Of a stretch of 64,000 bases of DNA, positions 58,601-64,000 are shown piece by piece (the first letter of the stretch is position 1; every line of letters begins with the position of its first letter). A program made the position numbers and the translations under genes. The DNA is from Sporothrix humicola (lineage: Eukaryota; Ascomycota; Sordariomycetes; Ophiostomatales; Ophiostomataceae), in contig WNYE01000077.1 of the NCBI GenBank assembly GCA_021396245.1, positions 1 through 64,000 on the forward strand, written 5' to 3'. The notes below the pieces were generated by a model. The model saw only the letters and a list, made by a program, of their open reading frames with translations, was not told the origin of the DNA and ran no database searches.

Positions 58601-60246
58601 ACGGCAACATTCTGCACCTGGCCAGGCACGGCGGCGGACAGCGGAATTTCTCGAACCAAAGTACTCACAGCAGACGAATTACCAGTACGGGCAGTCGTGG
58701 TCTCCCCGGCCAGCTTGGAACCGGCCTCCCGGGTAGTGGCCGACCCGGCAAACTCCATCTACCCAACCACCCCATTGTCTACGAGCCCGACGACATGCAA
58801 AAGAAGGTGGCCGAGCGGCATTTCGAGATCAGCGCCAAGGCCTGCTTCCACGTCCTGTTTGGTGACAAGTCGTTCATCTTCCCCAAGCTCTACTTTGACC
58901 GCCAGGCGCGCGAGATCGAGCAGGGACCCTGGGTGCTGGCGGATCACGGGACCATGCGGCGCCAGTTTGCCTTCAAGGTCGAGGCGGTCGACATGCTCGG
59001 CCGCAAAAAGGACGAGAACGTGGCCGACCAGCAGACGATTGACATTTTCAGCGACCATGTGACCTATGTCGCGTCGCACGTCAAGACGGCGTGGCACCTG
59101 CCGCACTCGACGGCGTTCAAGCAGGTCACGAAAATCGTGATTACGCACGTCGCCAAGTCCAAGTGCAAGCTGGCCGTCTACGTCAAGGTGGACTGGTCGA
59201 ACCCACCGGCCTTTTCCAAGAGTCTCGTGGAAAGACAAGCGCTCGACGACGCCTCCCGCGACGCCGAAGAGCTGGCCGAAGTGGCGACGGACGAAGTGCG
59301 CAAGCTGGGCGCGCACAGCCGCACGAAGCGCGCCATGCAGGTCTACGGCAACATTGGCCACCAGACTAAAGTGGTCAAGTTTGTGCCCAACGAGGGCGCG
59401 GGCAACAAGAACAAGCAAAAGAACGGCACGCAGATGAAGCCGCGCACCCTGACGGATATGTTATTGGAAACATTCCGCAGTTTCATGGAGTCGGTGGTGA
59501 CGAGTCTGGTGATGTGGGCCTTTGCCGCGTGCCGCTCGCTGTTCCGCGTGGCTTCGGCGCACCGCCTGCTGTTGGCGGTGCTGGGGCTGAGCATTGCGGC
59601 CAACCTGGTCTTTTCCTCGAGAGAGACCGCCGCCTGGTGGACCGAGCGGCACGCCACGACGTACATGCGCAAGCTCGGCGTCGGCCCGAACGTCATGATG
59701 AGCAAATCTATCTACCTGGCCGATCTGGAGGAGGTCGCACACTCTCGGTCGGGTGTGGCCACCGACACTCCCTCCGACAGCATCTGCTACAACACGTTCC
59801 TGTCGATTGCCAACGCGACTGATCTCGACGCTCCGTACGAAGACGCCGGCGCACTTTTGTCATCCCCGACGAGCCGGGCGACCGCCCAACGCCTGCGGAG
59901 AACCCGCCAAAAGCTCGGGGCGTACCGCCACGACCTGGTGGTGGCGATGCGCGTGGTCAACAGTGTGGAAAGGGAAATGGTGCAGTCGGAGTGGGAGAAC
60001 TGGCTGGCGGACGAGACGCAGCGGTGTGACCAGGTCAAGGTGTTGTTGTCAAAACGGAGCGAGCAAAGCGAGCGGAGTGACACTGGACGAAGTGAAGACA
60101 AGAAAGGCGAGCGCAGCGAGGACAAAAACGAAGACCGAGAGAAAAAGATGGCGCTGCTGGCGCACTGGCACGAAGACTACTGCGGGAGCTGCCGGGCGGA
60201 CCAGCGCGCTCTGGACGACCAGGAGTGGCGACGGTCGATGATTTAG
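55639..60246 (+). CDS. SIP3: Lam1/Lam3 (Sip3)-type sterol-transfer protein: BAR-PH-GRAM-VASt-TM
   Basis: Member of the LAM/StARkin family that moves sterol between ER and plasma membrane at contact sites. Domains of the 1535-residue protein: BAR-like helical region (about 57-300); PH domain (about 341-448; GWLFLRTVTG and WVHRWFYCRDG); a linker with poly-Gln near residue 641; GRAM domain (about 805-930; ending GLVVAYAVSLDVITEV); VASt START-like domain (about 1058-1218; FEISAKACFHVLFGD). A membrane segment near 1305-1325 (LLLAVLGLSIAANLVF) is followed by a tail of about 210 residues. The tail ends with an R/S/E/D/K-repeat region. BAR plus PH distinguishes the Lam1/Lam3 branch from Lam2/Lam4. 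The start is the first ATG, at 55639. No intron. Longer than the yeast proteins. The DUF3074 gene follows 1 kb downstream on the same strand. Sterol as ligand is inferred. Confidence 0.93.
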   Translation: MADPGSPVSKSLAAPAGSNNGAATPTTPHHPTAPKPANSPGPAPRSSIAVGLHEAALDSPSFRASAVLFAEQVDGIERWLESYAKSTAKLVHDFAGLEDTIHAYLSKIVPPPGVADGVIDADHTLLALKRVSDGSRDWWAQVAAALRRFDTVNAEPIRVFLHGDIRAFKETRRNLEHAQKTYDTTLARYVAQSKAKEPSSLREDAFAVYETRRAYLKASMDFCQMGPQLRSGLDKLLTRVSAEVWREMKRTREASNAMASATQWGEDMDRIRGWAKDIELAEAPLKRELQLSRREIGETTLAAIRPSRELEDYSASTVPFLGSRGPPSAVPQQSPSSTAGAVISEKQGWLFLRTVTGKPARVNWVHRWFYCRDGIFGYLVQGPQGVLQGDDIGVLLCSAKPAVQEDRRFCFEVKTKSQNLMLQAETQSQLTEWLEVFEVAKRKAFEASMARDNANNTPLGGLDPAFAITPPAVADFSARALDNAQMGTVDEGGDRERNDSIGGPGNLTLSHSGTLPVPGGGPDGLGLVGRNSFDVSAVPPRRSITMLGQELRREEGESGREHAARIMQKLDLHRKATFGREGGRDGGDSGGGGLGSNGMSTSSLSQQPPGIASLISASHSLLPGYPANMSLNQIAAQNNAQQQQQQQQHQQQGNQQQRPGINTTTPTEARRNLLAPITFTKPPLVTFLSKVAVNASSERILCYPSHFGVLPSGILANYWGSQPWGNSFVSKGNEYTHELAGFENSDLSAVNSPGTPTVSSPTIGTPASGHRKTVSVDTAKLADTRNGGGLSSNNGGDRGAPETFPANYPTELRTQHAQFRLLFPSVPLSEKLVLVFNAAWSSASETGTANQGLVGSGRIYVTPDNMYFYSQSMGLVVAYAVSLDVITEVTAAPGKDCDYIFLHLGQDVMNETGFTRITIKTFLEDMNVLQARLNLLIDDLQAAEPMGVPDLLVSLQNTVPEDEDLSGRKSPSVASWDQLSLASPVDEHGNILHLARHGGGQRNFSNQSTHSRRITSTGSRGLPGQLGTGLPGSGRPGKLHLPNHPIVYEPDDMQKKVAERHFEISAKACFHVLFGDKSFIFPKLYFDRQAREIEQGPWVLADHGTMRRQFAFKVEAVDMLGRKKDENVADQQTIDIFSDHVTYVASHVKTAWHLPHSTAFKQVTKIVITHVAKSKCKLAVYVKVDWSNPPAFSKSLVERQALDDASRDAEELAEVATDEVRKLGAHSRTKRAMQVYGNIGHQTKVVKFVPNEGAGNKNKQKNGTQMKPRTLTDMLLETFRSFMESVVTSLVMWAFAACRSLFRVASAHRLLLAVLGLSIAANLVFSSRETAAWWTERHATTYMRKLGVGPNVMMSKSIYLADLEEVAHSRSGVATDTPSDSICYNTFLSIANATDLDAPYEDAGALLSSPTSRATAQRLRRTRQKLGAYRHDLVVAMRVVNSVEREMVQSEWENWLADETQRCDQVKVLLSKRSEQSERSDTGRSEDKKGERSEDKNEDREKKMALLAHWHEDYCGSCRADQRALDDQEWRRSMI

Positions 60247-61265
60247 GGAGGAAGGGGGCAGGGGTGCTGTATATTATGTTATTGTACTGGTTGACTCTTC
60301 CACTGTATTCTAGGCATAGGATGGAGAACACGGCCATCGTATATATTAGCGAGCGATTTGAAATTAAAGAGTTAGTTTACAGACATGCAGGCAGGATGTA
60401 GGGGCCGTTTAACGTGGGAATATGCATATACGGCGAGTGCATTGTTTACGTGAGGCATCTCAAAGCAAAAAAGATATACGTTGAATAATCCTTAGAATGA
60501 GTGTTAGTGAATTGGTAAGCTCGGAAGAAAAGGTCCAGACCGTGATAGCGCTGTATTTGGGCGATCTTAGTGGTTCGGGGAGGACACTACAGCACATAGT
60601 GCGGCATAGTGCAGCAGATGGAGTGACGTCATTGGCTGCAGCTGTCCACAGGTCGATCTCTAACCCTCTTTAACCTTGCGGCTCTGGCTCGTTCCATGCT
60701 TCCGTTTCCATGCTTGCCGGGAGATGTCATTTCATAACAACTCTTGTGACTGGTGACGCTGTTGCATTGGTAGAGGAGCGAATATGATGATGTCGACACT
60801 CGCAAAAAGACAGGGGATATGAGGCAAATCATATATACAGTGACAACGGAAGTCTACGACATTCACGTTTACTTCGTCCTTCGTTCCTTCCTTTCCTCTT
60901 CTTTCTTTCCTTCTAGATCATGTCTAAACCACGTCTAATCACTTTAGCGACACTAACACCTCGAAATACACCAAAATAAACCGACAACACTGACTACACA
61001 ATTGCCTCCTGTTTGGCCGGCGTGCATTGTACCTGATTCAGCGCCCACCGGCCACCTTTCTTTTTCTTCATTTTTGCGTTCTAGAAACACCACTTGGGGT
61101 GTTCGTTTAATCGTTTGATTGCTTTACTGTCTATCGTCTTGTACCTGTTTTTTTGTGTTCCCTGTTCCGGCGTGTCCGTTTGTGATCGAGTGGTTTTGAA
61201 TCGTCCATTCTGTTTTCTTTTCATCACCTCACTCCACGATTTTATCTGCCTGCTACGCATCCGAC
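60247..61265. other. LAM-DUF3074 intergenic region
   Basis: Contains the LAM 3' end and the promoter and T/C-rich leader of the next gene. An upstream ATG at 60918 opens a 19-codon frame ending at 60977, about 290 bases before the main start. No other gene. Confidence 0.6.
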
Positions 61266-63779
61266 ATGAACATCGACAACCCCCTGGCGGCCCTCGGGCC
61301 CATCTCCTGGGACACCATCGACCACGATGCCCTCGACCACTTTCTCGCCGACACCTTTACTTCCGCCCAGATCCTGGCCGATTCCATCCCGGCCACAGGG
61401 CCTTCGACAGCTTCCTCCTCAACCGGCCGGCCACGCTCACACACGGATGGTGCTGTCTTATACGGCCTGCACGCACCGGCCCCTCCATCGGTCGACGGTC
61501 CGTCCGCCTCTGCCTCTGATATCTCTGCCAAGGCAGAAAAGCTCCGCCAGGATCTGCGGCAAACATGGAAAGAGGTCAAGACGGGCAACGCCTCGACCAA
61601 CCCGCGTGACATTGTCGTGTACAAGATGAATGGTGGCCGCGACGGGTACGCCGGCAGCAGTTGGTTTGCCCGGCGGAGTGTTCATAGGGTGGAAAAGGGC
61701 AAGCACCCAAAGAAGGACAAGGCTCAACTTGACGGGCCCGAAGTGGAGATTGGCTTCGACATGTTCCGCAACGCCCTGCTCAAAGAGTTTGCCCTGCCCG
61801 ACCATGCCGACGAGTCGACCGAAAAGAAGGGCGGGAGTGTGCGGACAATGATTACAAAGAAACGCGTCGAGCATGTCGTCGTTGACGGACGAGGTCATGA
61901 AGACTTGGACGCTGAAGACAAAACACGGAACAACACAGACGGGCCGCCACCGACATCACGCCAACTAGACGTGTACTTGCTGGAGGCCGAGTTTCCGGGG
62001 CCCACGACGGCCCGCGACTTTGTCACAATGCTGCTGACGACCCAGTCACCGGCCTTGCCGCCAGCAAACTCGTCCTCTTCAGGCAATAACCTCCGCCAGT
62101 TTATGCTCGTGTCGAAGCCGTGCCTACACCCAGAGACGCCGCAGCGGTCGGGCTATGTGCGCGCCCAGTACGAGTCGGTCGAACTCATCCGAGAAGTGCG
62201 GGTGCCGTCCACATCCGGTGGAAAGTCGGGCCGTGGACTGGCGGGCAAAACGCGCAAGACACGTTCGTCGATTGACCTTGCCCACGGCGACGACATTGAC
62301 GTCTCTGACCACGATTTGGGCGACGGCCACGAAATTGCCATTGAGTGGCTCATGATCACCCGCAACAACCCCGGCGGCAGCGTTCCCCGCTTTTTGGTTG
62401 ATAAGAGCACGCCGTCGAGCATCATCAGCGATGCCAACAAGTTTTTGGACTGGCTCGTGGCGCAGCAGGTCGAAGACATTCTGAAGAGTGGTGAGCCAGA
62501 GCCGGCACTGCCGGCTGTGAACGCTGTCGCTGGCGCAAAGACCCCGCTGGCGGCAGCCATTCCGGAGGAGGAAGAAACGGAGCACGACCAAGCAAACAAG
62601 ATCAACAGCGCCGACACCCGCTCCGACTCCTCGCCGCCAGTAACGATCGTCTCCATGGAGAGCAGCGGCGGCGCAGCCTCGTCGGCCAAGCTGTTCAACA
62701 TGCTGTCGGGAGCGCTGGGTGGGGCGGGAACAGCCGTCGCCTCGAAACTCCCCAACCCTTTTGGCGATGCGGTGCATATGATACACTCGTCGTTTGAGGG
62801 GCACGTGGATATTGACGACGACAGCAACGACATTGATTCGTTCGATGACGACACCGGTGGCGATACATATAGTGATATCGACGACGACGATGTTGGTGCT
62901 GGTGCAGAAAAGATGCGTGGAAGGAGCAGACGGTCGACCCAAGACTCGAAAGCGGCCGGCAAGGATAAATCAGCAGTCGTGGCAGACAATGCTTCTGTCA
63001 CATCTATTCCTCCACCACCGCCGACGACTGCTCTCGAGATGCTGGCTCACGACCGGGCCCTCGCTCTGCGCAAATTGAACGACAGATCATCCACTGGCCT
63101 GTCGACGGGCGGATCGAGCGTAGCCGCCAGCGATATCGACAACGACACCGAAGCAGGTAGTGCCACCACCTCGTCGAAACAGAAAAAGGCAGAGCAACAG
63201 GCTGCCGCCAAAGCTGCTAAAGCCGCAAAGGCCGCCGACGCTGCTCGCAAGAAGCACGAAAAGGAGCTGCAGAAGCTGCAAGACAAGCAAAAGAAGGCCG
63301 AGGCGGATATCCTAAAGGCAAAGGGGAAGACGGGGGCTGAAGCTACCAAAGAAGACAAGGACAAGGTCGACAGCAGCGCACAGAGCACAAAAAGCGCCGC
63401 CCACTCTTCCACGTCGTCACTCACAGCAGACCCCACGGCCACAGAGCTCCAGAAACTCCGCGAGAAACACGACAAGGCCGTCGCCCGCCAGGAGGCCCAG
63501 TACAAGAAGGAAATGGAAAAGCTCGAGCGGAAGCGCCAGCAGCAGGCCGAGAAGGAGGCGGCGCGCCTGAAAAAGCAGCAGGAGCGCGACGAGAAGGCCG
63601 ATACGGCTTTGCAGTTGACACATGCGCGTGCGGAACGGGATGTCTTCCAAAAGCAAGTCGAAATGCTGACCGAGAGTGTGCGACAGCTCGAGGCACAAAA
63701 CGAGTTGCTGGCGGCGGAAGTGGCACAGGCGACGGGCAAGTCAAAGTTGAATGGGAGAGTCGAGGATGCTGAAGATTGA
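61266..63779 (+). CDS. DUF3074 (START-like) domain protein with C-terminal coiled coil
   Basis: 837-residue protein. The DUF3074 region, a START-like lipid-binding fold found in fungi, spans about 88-400. It begins with the helix AKAEKLRQDLRQTWKEVK, continues with SSWFARRSVH and LLEAEFPGPTTARDFVTMLL, and ends with WLMITRNNPGGSVPRFLVDK and DANKFLDWL. A disordered acidic Asp-rich section (about 510-545) follows. A long Ala/Lys/Glu/Gln-rich coiled coil (about 635-830) ends the protein, suggesting self-association or a scaffold link. No membrane segment or signal peptide. The start at 61266 is the first in-frame ATG after the leader. No intron. Lipid binding is inferred from the fold; the ligand is unknown. 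Co-orientation with the LAM gene supports a membrane-lipid role. Confidence 0.88.
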   Translation: MNIDNPLAALGPISWDTIDHDALDHFLADTFTSAQILADSIPATGPSTASSSTGRPRSHTDGAVLYGLHAPAPPSVDGPSASASDISAKAEKLRQDLRQTWKEVKTGNASTNPRDIVVYKMNGGRDGYAGSSWFARRSVHRVEKGKHPKKDKAQLDGPEVEIGFDMFRNALLKEFALPDHADESTEKKGGSVRTMITKKRVEHVVVDGRGHEDLDAEDKTRNNTDGPPPTSRQLDVYLLEAEFPGPTTARDFVTMLLTTQSPALPPANSSSSGNNLRQFMLVSKPCLHPETPQRSGYVRAQYESVELIREVRVPSTSGGKSGRGLAGKTRKTRSSIDLAHGDDIDVSDHDLGDGHEIAIEWLMITRNNPGGSVPRFLVDKSTPSSIISDANKFLDWLVAQQVEDILKSGEPEPALPAVNAVAGAKTPLAAAIPEEEETEHDQANKINSADTRSDSSPPVTIVSMESSGGAASSAKLFNMLSGALGGAGTAVASKLPNPFGDAVHMIHSSFEGHVDIDDDSNDIDSFDDDTGGDTYSDIDDDDVGAGAEKMRGRSRRSTQDSKAAGKDKSAVVADNASVTSIPPPPPTTALEMLAHDRALALRKLNDRSSTGLSTGGSSVAASDIDNDTEAGSATTSSKQKKAEQQAAAKAAKAAKAADAARKKHEKELQKLQDKQKKAEADILKAKGKTGAEATKEDKDKVDSSAQSTKSAAHSSTSSLTADPTATELQKLREKHDKAVARQEAQYKKEMEKLERKRQQQAEKEAARLKKQQERDEKADTALQLTHARAERDVFQKQVEMLTESVRQLEAQNELLAAEVAQATGKSKLNGRVEDAED

Positions 63780-64000
63780 GAACGATGAGGACTCAGTTGA
63801 GAACCTGTAAGATAAGAACAGAATGCATACACGGAGACATGATAGCGATATTTGAGTTCAAAACATATCCAAGAAATGACATGAAACAAAATGACATGAT
63901 ATTTTCTCTATACCTTTTCCAAACCAAAACTCCAAGAAATAAAATAGAAAATAGATATCAACTCGTGTCCCCTCTCTTCAAACTCTCGCCATGGCCTGGA
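63780..64000. other. 3' flank at window end
   Basis: AT-rich downstream sequence of the DUF3074 gene. The last bases contain CGCC-ATGG-CCTGGA (ATG at 63991), which could start another plus-strand gene. The minus strand there is also open, so direction is undecided. Confidence 0.4.

Noticed and set aside
63991..64000. ATG in a CGCC-ATGG context at the window end
   Set aside because: Only three codons are visible, and the minus strand is equally compatible with a convergent gene end.
1..64000. CRISPR arrays, integrons, phage or viral elements, toxin genes
   Set aside because: No regularly spaced repeats, integrase, reverse transcriptase, transposase or viral-type proteins were seen in any frame.

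Overview
The window looks like nuclear DNA of a filamentous ascomycete, probably a sordariomycete-like member of the Pezizomycotina. Six introns can be placed. All are short (56-72 nt), with GTAAGT or GTATGT donors, mostly with CTAAC-type branch sites, and CAG acceptors. Coding regions are GC-rich at third positions, while intergenic DNA is AT-leaning and full of polypyrimidine/polypurine runs. The families (GH92, GH125, long-chain fatty alcohol oxidase, BAR-PH-GRAM-VASt sterol-transfer protein, DUF3074 protein, PABP with an acidic RRM4 insertion) are typical of such fungi. The exact genus cannot be read from the sequence. I see no rRNA, tRNA, CRISPR array, intact transposon or virus.

Layout. 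Positions 1-6.1 kb are gene-free and open with an almost pure T/C tract. From 6.1 to 28.8 kb genes are fairly dense: dephospho-CoA kinase CAB5 (+), eEF1A methyltransferase EFM7 (+), an RS-rich/coiled-coil protein (-), a GH92 alpha-mannosidase (-), a GH125 exo-alpha-mannosidase (-), the HECT ubiquitin ligase HUL5 (-, one intron), poly(A)-binding protein PAB1 (+) and a very-long-chain fatty-acid elongase (-, one intron). A 4.2 kb spacer separates the elongase from a divergent five-exon fatty alcohol oxidase (+, 33.0-35.7 kb). A 392-residue unrecognised protein (-, 39.5-40.7 kb) is followed by about 14.9 kb with no supportable gene. The window ends with two co-oriented lipid-transfer-type genes: a 1535-residue Lam1/Lam3 (Sip3-type) protein and an 837-residue DUF3074 START-like protein.

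Functional themes. The two neighbouring mannosidases could act in sequence on alpha-mannose chains. The elongase and alcohol oxidase share a divergent intergenic region and related long-chain lipid substrates. The last two genes both carry START-like folds and suggest a lipid-transfer pair. PAB1, EFM7 and HUL5 are housekeeping genes of mRNA, translation and proteasome biology. These groupings are inferences from adjacency.

The most unusual non-coding signals are the 14.9 kb gene desert with a TGCA-dense core (about 41.6-45.2 kb) and an AT-rich ORF-less stretch (51.7-52.9 kb), oligo(A) tracts upstream of PAB1, and a recurring TACTCCGTA 9-mer.
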